Shown here piece after piece: positions 12,701 to 27,700 of a stretch of 64,000 bases of DNA. A program made the translations under genes and the position numbers. The first letter of the stretch is position 1; the number at the start of each line of letters is the position of its first letter. The DNA comes from Branchinecta lynchi (taxonomy: Eukaryota > Arthropoda > Branchiopoda > Anostraca > Branchinectidae), in contig JAKZAP010000004.1 of assembly GCA_023053575.1 (NCBI GenBank), positions 24,853,252 through 24,917,251 on the forward strand, read 5' to 3'. The notes beneath the pieces are model-generated. The model was given only the letters and a program-made list of their open reading frames with translations. It was not told where the DNA came from and did no database searches.

Positions 12701-15700
12701 AACTCCTTTAACAAAACCACGGTGTTTTTCTCGCTTGCCGTGTTCTGCTACCTTCGATGCGTATCACGCTGTCAACGGTTCTCTGCGAGAAGTTTGTTCG
12801 TCAGAAAACCGGTTTTGTAAATTGTTTCCCTGTTTTTGCTACAAGTCAGCGGGTCTCGGAAAAGGCTTAAAACAGCCAAAACCGTGGGTTATTTGTTAAA
12901 GCACGGCAAAGTTTTAAAGTATTCAGACCTTTTAAAATACTGTAATTTGAAGACTAAATAGTGGGAGGGCTTCTTTAAACCACTACTAGCAGTGTAAACT
13001 CCACCTTCAGACAAGAAATATCCCACTTTCCTTAAAAGCGCTGTCGTCTTTCCGTAACCGGAAGATTAGCAATCGCTTGATACACGAACGCCGATAGTTT
13101 CCAACTAAATGGGATCGTTTCGCAACCGCAAACCAAACAAGACTCTTGATTTACTTGAAAGTGACACATGACTGTACCTCGAGACCTCATCTGTTTTGTA
13201 AAGCCTCTTCACTATTTATTTCATTTGCTTCAAGCCTTCCAGCTTTCCAAGGACAACTTCATGACCACATATTAACATAGCAGGCGTCCAAGCATAGCCT
13301 ATGCTTGCTAGGCTGAACTGTCGAAGGTAAAATTACCGCCCCTCCGCGATTGTTTTTGTCGCAAACACGTCAAATTTTCCATACTTCTGCCGTTTTTTAA
13401 TTTTGGACGACTCACAGTTCTCCTTCAAAGGAACCCATAAACAGTACTAAATATTGCTCTACATCAACGTCATCTTTTACCTAGTCCAAACACTACTGAC
13501 TCTCTTCTGAAGTCCCCCCTACAGCTGGTATTTCCTGCTAACATTTGAACTGTGTTGACAAATTTCCTACTACAAACGCATTTTTATCCGGTGGTTCTAC
13601 ATCCTCAAATGCCGGTAATGAAGTCCCATCTAGGATCCGCTGCAGTGAAAATATAGGCAATCTTTCCAACTACTCAGGCGGCTTAAGCGTCGCCATAGCT
13701 TGTATCTACCAAATATCTGAGTCTCCCTTCAAGGAAACCACCAACTATTATTCCAAGACTAAGATAAATTACCATTACCATGTACTATTGTTGATAGGTT
13801 CTTCCTACTTTTCTAACAAAGAGATTTGTACCCAAATAAGCATTCAAACGTAAAATTAAAATTAAGTGTCTTCCAACTCTCATCCTAACCGCCACTATGT
13901 ATCCCTTTCATACAATGGTGCCCTGGATTCTGTGCGTTCTCAATAGGCCTTTCCTTTTTTTTTCTCCTCAAAACATTCCTTTTCCTTTGGACCACTCTTA
14001 TGACAATTATAACAATCAATGAATTCTTCCAATCGCTATGATCTTAACCGAGATACTGGCTACTGAAACCCGCTGACAGGTTACCACATCGTTTAGAGGG
14101 CCCGGAAATTTTAAGACTTTTCTCTTGCGCCTCAGACATCGTCATTATCAATTCTGGTTCCGTAACTTTTCTTCACGAAAAAAGGCTAGGCGCTCCCCGT
14201 CTTTATTGCTACGAACCATTTCTGCCTCATCAAAATAATCTTGCGCGCCAATGTCGCCTATCTCACGCTTCATTTTTATAAGCCAGCCTTGAAGCCGCAC
14301 AGACGATCGCTGTAGGTTCCCGATCCTGTTTTGGCTCCTATTATTCCAGTCAACAAAAGTCCTGGCTAACTTCTACTACCAATAGTCCCCGGTTTTACGC
14401 CATACTCAACATCCTGAGACATTATACGGTATACTTCCTGCGAAACACGCATCCAACCTCGGATGAACCCACCCAACCTCAGGTACACTCCTCTGACTGC
14501 GGGAGAACTCGCGCAATTTAAGGCGTACTCATCCGACCTCGGATAAACCCACCCGACCTCGGGTGTACTCACCCGATCTCGGGTGTCCGCAACCGACCTC
14601 GGTTGTCCGCACCCGACCTCGGGTGTCCGCACCCGACCTCGGGTGTCCGCAACCGACCTCGGGTGCACTCACACTCACCCGACCTCGGGTGTCCATAAAT
14701 CCACACCCGACCTCGGGTGTCCGCAACCGACCTCGGCCGCCCGCACCCGACCTCGGGCGCCCGCAACCGACCTCGGTTGCCCACACCCGACCTCGGGTGT
14801 CCACACCCGACCTCGGGCGCCCGCAACCGACCTCGGTTGCCCACACCCGACCTCGGGTGCACTCACACTCACCCGACCTCGGGTAAACTCCTCCGACCTC
14901 CGACGAAGCAGATTGCTATGTTAATACTATCACATCCTCACTCAAGGTAAGGATAAATCAGCTTTTTTGCCCAGTGGGAAAATTAATTATTTTAATAAGC
15001 ATTTTAAGTATTACTACTATTTTATAATTATTAATTTTGTTTTTTTTTTTTTTTTTTAAACAAAGATAAGTAATACCCCCTCCATATATAAATCTGTATA
15101 TATGGAAATAAAATGTCAACCTTTACCTCCCCTTAGTTAATTACAACGATCTAAACAAGTTCCCGTCCCACAGGGGCTTAGCTGATTTCAATCTGTTCGG
15201 GGTCACGTCAACAACGTAGTTCAGACGATAGGAAGCAATCAGTGGTACACACCCACTAACAAACCGGTTCAACAGATCGTGAATAATTATCTGCGAATCA
15301 CCGTTTCCACTGAAACTAATCTCGTAAGCAATGACTACCTACATTATAAGGTACTGTAAAACAATCTCAAGTGACAACATTCTGATAATTTCTTCTTTTT
15401 TTTTTTCTTTTTTTTACGGAAAACCTCGAAAAATTTCTGTTTCGAAGATCCTCTTGGAAAGAAAATCAACTAGGTCCCATACACCATTTCGGTCCAAACT
15501 TGTCAATCTGACTATCAAAAACATCAAGAGACCGGTGACCATAATCTAACTTCTTCCAGTGGCGAAAACACCGGCAACTACAAACCTGCGCACCAATCAC
15601 CAACTACCTCAGTATCGATAAACATCCTTGAAGGATCATTTACACGGCAGGTATTTTTCCCCGGAGATAAAAAGGGAAAGTGTTCACACGGTACTCGGGT

Positions 15701-18700
15701 ATTTTTCAAGGGAGAGTAATGTCACGTGGGAATAAACTCCAAGGCTGTAAGGCTCAGGATATCTCTCTACATGTGTCCAATTGGAGCACTTTGTGCATTG
15801 ACATAATCAAAATTCTTTCTCGAAAATCAAATTTTATTGTTTCCAACGTCGAAGAATACCCCTCGACAATCAAATACCCAGGTAAAAAGTTCGCGAAATC
15901 GAAGTCCAAAATATCCGCGGAGTAAGGGTAAATACCCTCCGTGTAAACGTAGCTTAAGCCTCCTTGTTCTTTGACTTTCGCCAACCCATAATAAAATCCC
16001 ACCAAGGAGCCCATGTGGTTCCCAAATTAAACAGTTTTCAACATGTTTCATGGCCAAAAAGACCACTAGATAAAATATAATATATAAATACAAAACATGA
16101 AGCCTTCTGGCATATTTTTGCCAACCTGACTCATAAAATTCCAAAAGGAAATACTTCTCAAATTCTCCTTTATTTGACCCATACACGACAATCATATTTG
16201 TTAACATACCTTTTCGGAGTCCAGTTTCTGTTTTTAGCCTGTGCCATTCTCCCGACCCGACCTTCTTCCATAGCAAAATGTATGAAGAGCTTCAACATGT
16301 CTGGAGATAATGTCTTCTCATTCAACTTTGCTTTCAGCATTCTTTCCTCGAAATTCACCCCGTCTAAAGCAGCCTCTAACGCTGCTTGTCTGTCCATATC
16401 CTAGATCGGCTTTTCTTTGAAAAACGCCCAATACAGCACTGTTTTCATATCCACCTCAAAGATATTCAAAGCACCAGATCCATTGCGACTGACCAGGTCA
16501 ACGCTTGAACAAGAACTAGTTTGCCCTCGCTCCGCTACCCGCGTCATAAAGCGATACGGTAATGTAAAACAATAAGGTAATTTTGTAATAATTAATAGTG
16601 TCATCTATGGTATTTTAATCCTGAAAAGAAGTTACGGATAGCTTTATAATATCAACTAGATTATATAAGATATTGTTCCAAGTTTTCATCCGTCACGATA
16701 TCTACGATTGAAAAGGATAAAGTTCAACTTCGACGGCAATCGATAGCCGCTGATGAGCTGATCAAAGTATATGACATCCATTTTTTGGTAAAAAAAAATT
16801 CCTTTATGAGATACACCAGTTTGAAAGTTTCAAGGGGTTGACAACTTCAGTAGTAAGGTACACACTGAAACCAAAAATAGGCGATACCAGTTGTGAGACA
16901 TTTAGGGGACTTGTACGCGACAGGCGACTGTTAGCTCATAATCATCTTCGGCAATGAGGGGTTTGCAGCTCTCGCTAGTTGGCGTACCTGTCATTTGATG
17001 AACAATTTGGTTCCCAAATGTAAAACATGCAAGGGACTTGTAAGTAATAATCGGCTGTTATGCTTCACAAATCTTCAGCGATGAGGGGTTTGCAACTTTT
17101 GCTAGTCGGTGTACCTATTATTTTTATCCGGTGAACTTGATGTCTATCACGGGAAAGGGACTTGTCAGCAGAATCGGTGCACGAGGGGCTAGAAATTTGT
17201 GCAAATTGTTGCACATTGTATTCGATTTATATAAATCTGACGGTAAGAAAGTTTGTATCGTTGGTCTATCGCTGTAACCTAGGATTTACTGTTAACGCGA
17301 CGGGTACAAACGATACTGTAATGTAAAACAAGGTAGTTTCGTAATAATTAATAGTGTCATTTATGGTATTTTAATCCTAAAAAGTTACGGATAGCTTTAT
17401 AATACCAACTAGATTATATAGGATATTATTCCAAGTTTTCATCCGTCACGATGTCTACGATTGAAAAGGATAAAGTTCAACTGACTGCAAAGTCAATTTA
17501 CCCTAACAAAAATGAAACGGCCGTTGCAAGTCCATTGTATGTACATTATTGACAAAACGGCCATAAAAAGTCCGTAAAATGTAAGACGTTTAACAGGTCG
17601 AAAACGGACCCGTTGGTTTGTCAGTTCTGGAAATCATCCTATGTACATAAAACGCCCGTTCTCTAACGCTAGGTAATTTTTCGACTCTGTTAAACGGCCG
17701 TCAACCTACGTTGCAATAATGTACGTTGTTTTAATTGAAGAACGGCTGTTTAATGTAGGTGAAACTGACATTAAAGGATTTGAATCATAATTATTTTTCC
17801 CGCTCTTGGAGAGTATTTCGTACCAGATGGCACAATCTGAGGCGTTTAGTGAACAGAAAAGAAAGAAAATAAAATAGATGACTCGCTTGTCGTCCATCTA
17901 TCTATTGTTTTTAGCGGCGTCCTCTACCAGTCGTTTTATACGGTGGTGCTCGGTAGGCAAATGACTGCAAAAGATGGTGCTCTGCACAGTTACATGACTA
18001 ACTTATTACGCGACAGTTGGTTGTTTTTCCACCGTGCCTAAGACTCGAGACTTTGTTCTTAAGTTTCTCATATCCCCTCTTAAAAGCTTTATATAATGAT
18101 ATAAATCAACGATAACTGCTAGCATTAACACTGATCTATTAATCCGTTATCATTTTGTTATCATGTTTTTATTTTCCATTCCCTCGAGCTCTGGTCAGTC
18201 TGTTCAGCGGTGGTTGATGGTTATATTAACTATAGCCTAACATCAAGCTTTACAGATGCACAGCATAATGTAATCATTACTTGTAAAAGGACTAATATGA
18301 TCTACTATTTAACATTCTATTTGTAATATTGTAACTTGACACAGACTAAGAAAAAAAAATTCCATATCTTATCCATGACAATAATAAATTCAGGATAGGA
18401 AAGTGTTCTTGTTAGATTTTTTGTCGATACGTAAAAAACTGCATTTAGATGAAATTAGTGCATTCATTAGTTAGCATCACCATCTCAGATCAATCAACCC
18501 CACTGGCTATCTCCTTTCACGAAGCGTAAAATTTACTTGTTAAAGTTTTGCATTGACACTTGACACGTTTACAGCTTACGGCCGGCATGTGTCGATCAGA
18601 AAGGCATTTTGTACCATAACAAACCACCCCAACAAAAGGGTTATCCATTGATTGTCCCCTGCCAAATCCAATGCCTGCGAGCTATCATCTTCCAAACATC

Positions 18701-21700
18701 TGTATGTTAAGGGCTGTGCCTATAGGGCTGCTAAGTTGAAACCAGGAATACGCCAAACGAAGGAGGCGAACGACCGTATAAAAATTGCATTTTTGAACCT
18801 ATTATGCATTCAGCTAGAGAAAGACGAAATATAACCACAAAAAAAAACTAAAAAGAAACCAAAATATAAATTATAACAAACTAACCCAATAACTAACCAA
18901 ACCAAAACAAAAATAAAGGAATTTTGTTTGCCAACCTGGACGTGGCGATTGGTGCCAACCTATACTTTCGGGAGTTATACCAGCAAAGATTGTAGCGCAA
19001 CAATAGCTGTAAGAATGTATTTATTTCATATTGGTGTTTAAAAGTCTCACATTATGGCACTACTGCTGATTATACACTGCTTATTAAGTAAGTTAATGGA
19101 ATTTAAGAATCCCGGCATCGCCGAGTGTATTCAAGGGTGAGCGAAGGGACTTAGCGCTTGCACGAGACAACCTGAAGGATATGTACGTTTGTGCAATTAT
19201 GGCCGTAGTTAGCATCAGTTATTTTCAAAGATTATTTTCAAAGAACCCAAAAGTTATAGTTATCACTAAATACTGGGTGCAGTGAGGGTTAGACAGAAAC
19301 ATCATATTTTAAAGCCCATTTCATCAGTTTGGCAGTTAACACCAGAACTGGAGATCTTATACTGAATAAAGTAAGCGGGGGAGGTAAGCCTGCATTACTT
19401 CCGTTTTGTCTCCGAAAGATTTTTTTGCCGTGAAGACTTTTGAATAAAAATTGGCCGTCGTAAATACTTCAAAGGTAAGGAAGGCGCATCAAGCTGAGCC
19501 ATCTCATTACACTCTTATGCCGTTCATGTTTAGCTTTGACAGTAAAACGGATCCGTCAGCTGAATTCTATCACACTGTAAAAAGTTTCTCCAAGTAAGGA
19601 TTAAAGTTAACTGCAGTATTTGCTACAAATTAGAGATAAGATTATCTTTCTAGAGACAAGGTTAATCACAGTAGCAAATACTGCAAGATTTTTTTACAAT
19701 GTAGAGCTGTATTTCGACCCTTCTTCGCAAGGGTGTTCTACTGTTCAGTAAAATCCAGCTGACCCATCCATTTTGCACTGTCAAATGTGATTCGAAGTCA
19801 ACTTGGGCTGATGTAATACCTACCTAGCTAATTAGAACCACCCTCGAATAATTTGCTTGAACCTTTATAATTTAGTAATTTTTAGTTTGATACACATCCA
19901 GTATATAATTTGAAATACAGCCATGTCTGGTTTTTTTTTTTTTTTTCGGATTCCAGCTTAACCATTCACCGATATAAAAAAAAATATGGTAAGTTGTATT
20001 AGCTGCATCAACTAGACCAGGGTTCCCAGCCGGTGGTACGCGAGACCCTTGCAAGGGTATCGGCGAAGGTAAAAAAATCGATTTAGTCTATAGCTTCAAA
20101 ACCTCGCCTCGCTCATTTTAATTGCCAAAAGCCTAAATTACCAGCAGGGGCATCACCAGCCAAAACGTTTTTGGGGGGCAAGGTAGTTTTACTGACTGGC
20201 TGGTCATTTTACCGACTGTTTAAAAAAAAGTTTTTGGGAAAAGTCGTGGCGCTTCGCGCCGACTCGTTTCTTTTTAACCATCTGGCAAACCGCTTCGGGG
20301 GGATGGGTGTTCCCAACCCGTCTCTGACGGCTCTGATTACAAGCCATAGTGAAAGTCAATGAAATAAAGTTTATTCCAAATCAGATAGCCTACTGCCGTA
20401 AAATCTTTTCCTGTATCAAACAGTAGGATACTGTTTCAAGAAGAATCGAAGACATTACAAGTGATTCAAGTCATTCAGGTTGCGAATTAGGCTAACGAAA
20501 ATGTTTGCGATGCAGCTGGATGATAGCACTTAGAAAATCAAAACCAAACACAGAAACAAGCCGACTGTAAAAAATATTACCCTTAATGACGTCGAGCCGA
20601 GGTTTGACAAAACTGTAGCTACAAAGCATCCTCAAGTTTCTCATTGATTCGGTATATATTTCTACATATCCTTATCCTTATCCTTATATATATTATAGCC
20701 TTATCCTTTATGATAATAAATATCGTCTTTTCACGTTCTGAAAAAGGGAAGGGGGTGCGCAACCTTCTCGAACCGTGATTAGGGGTACGCGGTACGGAAA
20801 AGGTTGGGAACTACTGAACTAGACCGTGATCTGTCTGCTATCTGTACCCAGTTTCTGATTTATACTCGATCCCGGCTGGACTATTCATCCGACCGGCATA
20901 TTCCGCATGCAGCAAAACCGTATTGACGGAATACCAATGACTTCGAAAAGTTTGTCTCTCTCTCTAGAATGTCTGTCCGTCTGTTTGTCTATCCGTCCGT
21001 TATGAAAAATAGAATAAATAGCCCGATAACTCTCAAACTGGTTGACGTATTGTGTTGAAACTTTGTATAGGCATTGAGTCAAAATACATGACAATTTTGG
21101 ACATGGACCATGTGGCCCTGCAAGCGGTGATCAGTTTTTTTTCAAGATAATAAGAATATTTTTAGAATAAGATAAGTTTAGGGGTAAGGAATCAGCACCA
21201 ATATCTGATTTCTTTCTTTTTTTGCCAGACAACTACTGGGAATCCTACCGATTCCGAAAATTTAGTAGAAGCAACAATTTTTTACTATATTTGAAGATGA
21301 AAAAGAAAAAAAAAATCATCGCTAAATGCTAAATTTGTTTCTGAACTGTGTTCATTCCCCGGATAAAATTCGCCATGAATTCAACATCGAAAATTCAACA
21401 TCGCGTGAAAGTGGAAGTTAATCCTGAAGTCGTTTCGAACACTGATTTGAGCGTGAAAAATCATGGTAAATCTCTCTCAGTTCTTTTCTTTTCTTTGCTT
21501 CTTAAGTTATTTTAACTAATGTTCTTACTTTCTTTGCGGACCAGCGGTTAGGCAAAGCATATTTGAAAAAGCAAAATGGATACTTCAGCTACATTTTTTT
21601 TTCAGAGCTATATTTCGGCCCTTCTTGGCGAGCGGCTCACAAAAAATCTGGTTAATTTCACCTGGGGACAAACAATGTTGTTACGGGATCTTGCAAAGAA

Positions 21701-24700
21701 AATAAAACCTACAGGACACGCTTGCCTGAATGAACAAGTCCAGTAAATACTGAAGTCTTTAGTCTTCTTCGATACGTCTTCCTCCTTAACATATTAAGTT
21801 GGCAAATATCGAAAATTACACTGAAAAAGTTTCTTAGCTGTGAAACATCCGCAAGAAAAAAAACGCCCAAAGAGAAATATTTCTGCAGACTTCCTGAAGC
21901 ATCAGTGGAGTCTTACAGATTTCAGGAAGCCGTTAAAGAATATGAGATAATTAGTCTCATTCGTAAACATTCGCCTGCACCAGGGTTCCAACCAAGCTAT
22001 CCATTTGGTGTGGATACACAGACCAAGATTTCCCGTATTTTCAGCACTCCTATAATCGGGTTAATGGTGTAAGTGGAGGGATAACTATGACACCGAAAAA
22101 GTTGTCCGTCTGTCTGTCCGTCCGTCTGTGAGCACGATAGCTCTCTAAGGGAATGAGATGTTTTTGGTTGAAACTTGGTGTGAGGATTCTATGGGTCAAG
22201 GGACAGGTTGAGCTAGTAGATGGGCTCTGTAGCTTGACATTTAAGGATGGGGGTAGGGGTATAAATTAAGGGGCAAACAAAATCTTTTTTACCAGCTAAT
22301 GAGATAGTCGATCCAGGGAGATGCTGAACACGAATATGAAAATCACTTTCTCGCCGAACAAGTAATTCGCCCGGAATCCGGCCAAAACCGGAAAATTGTT
22401 AAAAGTAAAAGTCTTCTTGGAAGTTAACTAGATGTTCGATTAACAGGAATACGAAAATCATTTCCTCGACAGACAAGTAGTTCGCCCTAATCCGGGCCGG
22501 ATTATTTGGAAAATTTGTTAAAAAGATCATTTTCTACCTTGACATCTACTTCGGCCGGTCTCGGGCTAACTGGAAAATTTATAATAAGTAACAGCTTTAT
22601 CTAAAGTTAGATAGTCCTTCAGCCCAAGCTGACTGCGAATCATATTTGACGGTGCAAAGCGGATAAGTCAGCTACTTTTTATTAGAGCTATATTTCGGCC
22701 CTTCTAGGCAAGGGTCCTCTTCAGGCTCAAACTAAAAAATGAACTTCTGGAGAAACACATAAAGATTCTTCCTTAAATATCTGATTTTATGAACTTCTTC
22801 TCTGAAAATTGGTTGGAGTTAAAGCTGGTGCTGCGAAATATAGCTCTAATAAAATGTAGCTGACTTATCCGTTTTGCACCGTCAAATATTAAGTTGATGA
22901 GAGGTTCAATATCGGGGTAAGGAGATACTCTAGACTCTTTTTTTGTCGGTGAAGTAGTTTTCCCGGAATCCGGCCGGAACTGGAAATCGGCAGAACTAAG
23001 GCAGGAAGAATAAATAAGTCTGAAGAGGACCATTGCCAAGAAGGGCCGAAATATAGCTCTAATAAAATTCACCTGACGTATCTGTTTTGCACTGTCAAAT
23101 AAGCAGCAAGTTTTGATAAATTTTTGTCTAAGTAGATATGTAGTAGGTCAAATAAACATGCTGAATCAATATTTGAACTTGTTTTTGTCAGATGATTGGA
23201 TCAGATATTAAATTTTGGGATCCCATTAAAACCTTTGCTCTTTTTTTTATGCTTCACGATTTTGCGTGTGACCCTTGCGCAGGATCCATGCTAATCTTCT
23301 TTGTATTGTTCCAATTTTTCTGCCCTCCCCATATGGTAAGTTGGCACGAACTCATGACCAGATGTGTATACCAGATATGTGTATTGTATACGGAGTTCCC
23401 AGATGTGCTATATTTAGCTCAAAACCCAAAGAGTGAGGGTTTGCTACCTGAACGGGTCTAAACTTGCTCTCGAGTCGATACTTGGGGTTGGCATTTGGAT
23501 ACAAAAAGGTTGTTTCTGATAAGACGAAAGGCGCGAAAACAATTTCAGTTGCACAAAATAAATAGCAGTGAAGGTGAATGTCGAATGGAACGCCAGAGCA
23601 AGAGATATTCAACCGTCTTATAGGAGCCGGACTAGTGGACAAAGGTAAAGATCATCTTCTTTGTGTTTCACTTGTTGATTTTCAGGGCATTTATTTCTCG
23701 TCAGTGCTGACATATTTATTTTGTTGTGGCTTTTTGTGAAATTCTGGCTTCTGACGGGGGTGAGGAAAGGCTCTTATCTTGATTGCGTGATGGGTAATTT
23801 GTTGTTCAATCTTATAAAAAGTCGATTTAAGGTGGCCTAAGGATCTATAATAATACCGTTATCTAAATTTGTCAAGAGTATAAATTAAACAGTTAAAAGG
23901 GTATTTCTTTTTAGGCGAATAGTGTGGCGAGGGAGTCCTGGAGAGATTTGGAGTGGGGGTTGGGGCTCAGGAAGGAAGTGAGTAACTGAAGCCACGAGAT
24001 AAGGCTGTCAGTGAAAGCGAGGGGATTGCCTCTCTCGATTTGAGTATATAGCAATTGCCCGGTCGGTGCCCCCACCTGTTGCTACATGTTTCGACAACAA
24101 AGTAAGCTTGTTAAGAAGCGTTTGAAAGATAAATCGCCTAATTTATCGACGGCACCGTTGCCGTGAAAAATATCTCCATACCCCCCCCCCCCCTACCGGA
24201 CCTAGAAACAGGATATCTAGTTTCACTCGAGTCTGAGGGTTCCCGGAATCGCCTAGGATGATCTGGGACAAGCTTTTGATACCACTACTTTGATCCATAG
24301 GAGTGCTACACTATTTCCGGTACCGCTCACCCTCAAACTCCCCCTACAGCGGCCGAATCTGGTTCAGGCACACAAAACAGACCATCTAAAGCATCTTCTA
24401 CTACTGGCTATCAAGTTTCACCCGACTCAAAGATTTTCCGGGAACCCATGCTCCCCCCCCCACCACCGCCGTGTGATCCACTCGTTTGACCCCTATGCGA
24501 GCAACAAAATTTCCGGGACTTCCCTCAAAATCCCTGCCACTGTGGCCTAGGACACATAAACTTCATATCTCCTCTTCTCGTCCTTCAAGTTCGAGTCGAA
24601 TGACCTTATCTGCAAATTTCGGGTTTCCGCTTCCTCCTCCTCCGGCTGCGGCCGAATCCTGGCCGGACGCCAAATATTAGACTTGGCCGCATAAACTCGG

Positions 24701-27700
24701 CATTATCCAACTCGAATCCCATTCGGCCCATTCCTTTGTTTTTTATGCATGTCACAAAGTTTCCGGACCCCCCCCCCTTCGGTTCCCCCTATCTTGATTG
24801 CTGCCTACTCCCCAGAGACATGTTTTGCATGTCTAGGTCATTAGTTATTAACACCCGTACAGTTTCACTAGAATCGGAGCACCCGTTCGCAATCTATGGA
24901 AGTCGGTAATTACCGAATTTCCCTTCCTGTAACTCCCCCTAAAGTGATTGGATCAAGGAACGGTAGTTTTCCTGGCTTAGCGTCAGGTCCTTAAGTCTAT
25001 TTGGTCGGTCACTAGTATGTCTGCCAAGTTTTATCGTCCTAAGCACATCTGGAAGTATCCAAACACGAGATCTCCAGAACTTTCGGACACCCCCTCTGAC
25101 TCCCTTCAAAGAGCACCGATACGATTTCGTTCTGTTTAACGTATCTAGGTCTTATGCTTGTTCTTCCCGCCAATCCCACCCCGATCCCTCGACGCTAATC
25201 GTTTAATGAAAATTCCGGCGACCCCCCCCCCCCCCAAGAATCAGATCAGGTCCGAAATTGACTTGGAACATCTGAGACGACACCTCTTTCCACTTCCCAA
25301 GTTTCATTCAAATCTGATCGCCCGTTCAAAAGTTTATATACAACTATATTCCGGCTTCACCATCCCTACACCCTACAATGATGGTCGGATCATACAAACG
25401 ACTCTTCTCAAGTTGGTTCGTTTGAGTCCCTAATATGTCAGCCAAATTCCATCGTCTTAATACATCAGGAAGTACCGATCTCGCGAGATCACCAGAATTC
25501 CAGACCCTCCCCCCCCCCCCCCGAACTTCCTCCAGACTGCCCGAATCTGGTCCGGTTATGTTAATGGTGTATTTGGGACTTGTACTTGCTCTTCCCACCA
25601 ATTTTCATCCTGGTCCATCCACTCAAAGCGTTTCCCAAGATTTCCGGTTCCTCCCTCCCGAAGTCGCCGGATCCGGTCCGGATTTTTTAATTGGGTCGTC
25701 TGAGATAAGAGTTCTTTCCAAATATCAAATTTCATTAAGATCAGATCACCCGTACATAACTAAAAAATACCTCAAGATTCTGGATTCCCTCTCCCGCCAC
25801 TCCCCCCACGATGCTACGATGCTCGGATCGGGGAAGTGACTATTTCCAACTTAATCTTTTGTGGTCCCTGATATTCCTGCCAAGTTTCATCGCCTGTCTT
25901 ATGTGCAAGTGCCCGAACTAGGAAAAGCCGGACCAACCAACCGATGGACGGTCAGAAATTGCGATCGCTAAATGGCACTTGGCTGAAGGGCAATTGCCAT
26001 AATAATTGCAAGATAAGCAGTATAGGCTATCGACAATCAGGGAATCCGAAAATTTAGTAAAAGCTTAATCTGAAGCTGTCTTGATTTATAGGGGCAAGAA
26101 TATGTCAAAGCGACATTTAAACTTTTATGTCCAGACCAAACAAGCAATTTGCCAGGAAACCGGCCAGAAACGGAGGTTCAGTAGAAATGAAAGTGAACGT
26201 TTGGGTCCATTAGATTAGGCTAAACCATGGTATGGGGATAAGAAGAAATAAAGATTCGTATCTGCTTTCGTGTTCTCAGAGGATATATTAGCTGGTTTGC
26301 CATAAATCACAACTTTCACTCTTCGTACATTGTTGTGCAAAGAAGGAAAGTGGGAGAGAATGAGGGGTTATTACAAGGTCTGTAATTGATTGGGTCTCGG
26401 CGGGGGGTGGGCTGGAGGGAGGCCGTAGACTTGAATTTTACTAGATGTGTCCGATCGCATCTGAACAATGTGTGGGACCTAGAGTGCTTGAACACAAAAA
26501 ATGTTTTGCTCGTAAAAATTTACTCCTTTGGGAAATTTCCCGTCCCTTCAGCTTCCCCACATATAAAATCGAAGGCCCGTTTCGTATGTACTTATTTACA
26601 AGTTGCATCACTGTATCCTTCTATTCTTGTAGTCTCAATCCTGTGAGTGTCACAGCATTTCCCGGACCTTTTTGTAGCATTCCACCATGCCCAGATGCAA
26701 TACGAACTCATAAATGTTCCTTTTAGGGCATTTCGGCATTTCCCCAACCCCCTCCAAGCTTCACTCAAATCGGAGCACTTTTGGATCCGGTGCGGCATCC
26801 CCTCCCTCCAACTCCCCCGATGAGACCGGATACGGTCCGGACTTCAAATAATAAAGTTGAGACCCATGACCTTTATAGTTTTTATGGCACTTGCCCTTCG
26901 GCCAAGTGCCATATAGCGATCGCAATTTCTGTCCGTCCGTCGGTCTGTCGGTCTGTCGGTCTGTCGGTCTGTCCAGGTTTTGCTAGTTCGGGCACTTCCA
27001 GATAAGCTAGGTCGATAAAACTTGGCAAGCGTATCAAGGACCCCAAATGATTAAGTTGGAAATAGTCACTTCCCCGATCCGAGCACCGTGGGGGGAGTGG
27101 AGGGAGGGGGAATCCGGAATCTTGAGGTATTTTTAACTTTTGAACGGGTGATCGGATCTCGATGAAACTTGATATTTGGAACGACCTCATGCCTCAGACG
27201 ACCCACTTAAATCCGGACCGGATCCGGTGACTTTTGGGGGGAGCTGGAGGGGGCAACCGGAAATCTTGGGAAACGCTATGAGTGGAGGGATCGAGATGAA
27301 ACTTGGTGGGAAGACACCTAGCAAACACTAGATACATCATTGACATAACCGAGCCGATTCGGGCACTGTGGGGGGGAGTGGAGGGAGGGGGAATCCGGAA
27401 CCTTGAGGTATTTATAACTTTTGAACGGGTCATCGGATCTCGATGGAACTTGATATTTGGAAAGACCTCATGCCTCAGACGACGTACTTAAAATCCGGAC
27501 CGGATCCGGTGACTTTTGGGGGAGCTGGAGGGGGCAACCGGAAATCTTGGGAAACGCTATGAGTGGAGGGATCGAGATGAAACTTGGTGGGAAGACACCT
27601 AGCAAACACTAGATACATCATTGACGTAACCGAGCCGATTCTGGGTACTGTGGGGGGAGTGGAGGGCGGGGGAATCCGGAATCTTGAGGTATTTATAACT

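Larger units (their letters stand above)
10056..16548 (-). mobile_element. Degenerate tyrosine-recombinase retrotransposon (Ngaro/PAT-like, DIRS order)
   Basis: Read on the minus strand the layout is A1 (16548-16502), a coding region, B1 (10350-10291), A2 (10290-10244), a short spacer with a T run, and B2 (10115-10056). A1 and A2 are an identical 47 bp, and B1 and B2 an identical 60 bp. This is the split-direct-repeat order known for Ngaro and PAT retrotransposons, which integrate with a tyrosine recombinase instead of an integrase. Between the repeats are a gag-like reading frame, an RNase H segment and a recombinase segment, all on the minus strand in the expected order. Stops and insertions (a MITE at 12062-12478, a repeat at 12590-12960, probably the minisatellite at 14.5 kb) show it is decayed. 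It sits inside family Y copy 1. Confidence 0.8.

Noticed and set aside
14366..14950. Several overlapping open frames of 65-113 codons on both strands
   Set aside because: They are produced by the 18-bp palindromic minisatellite and read the same RPRVS/EVGCG pattern in each frame.
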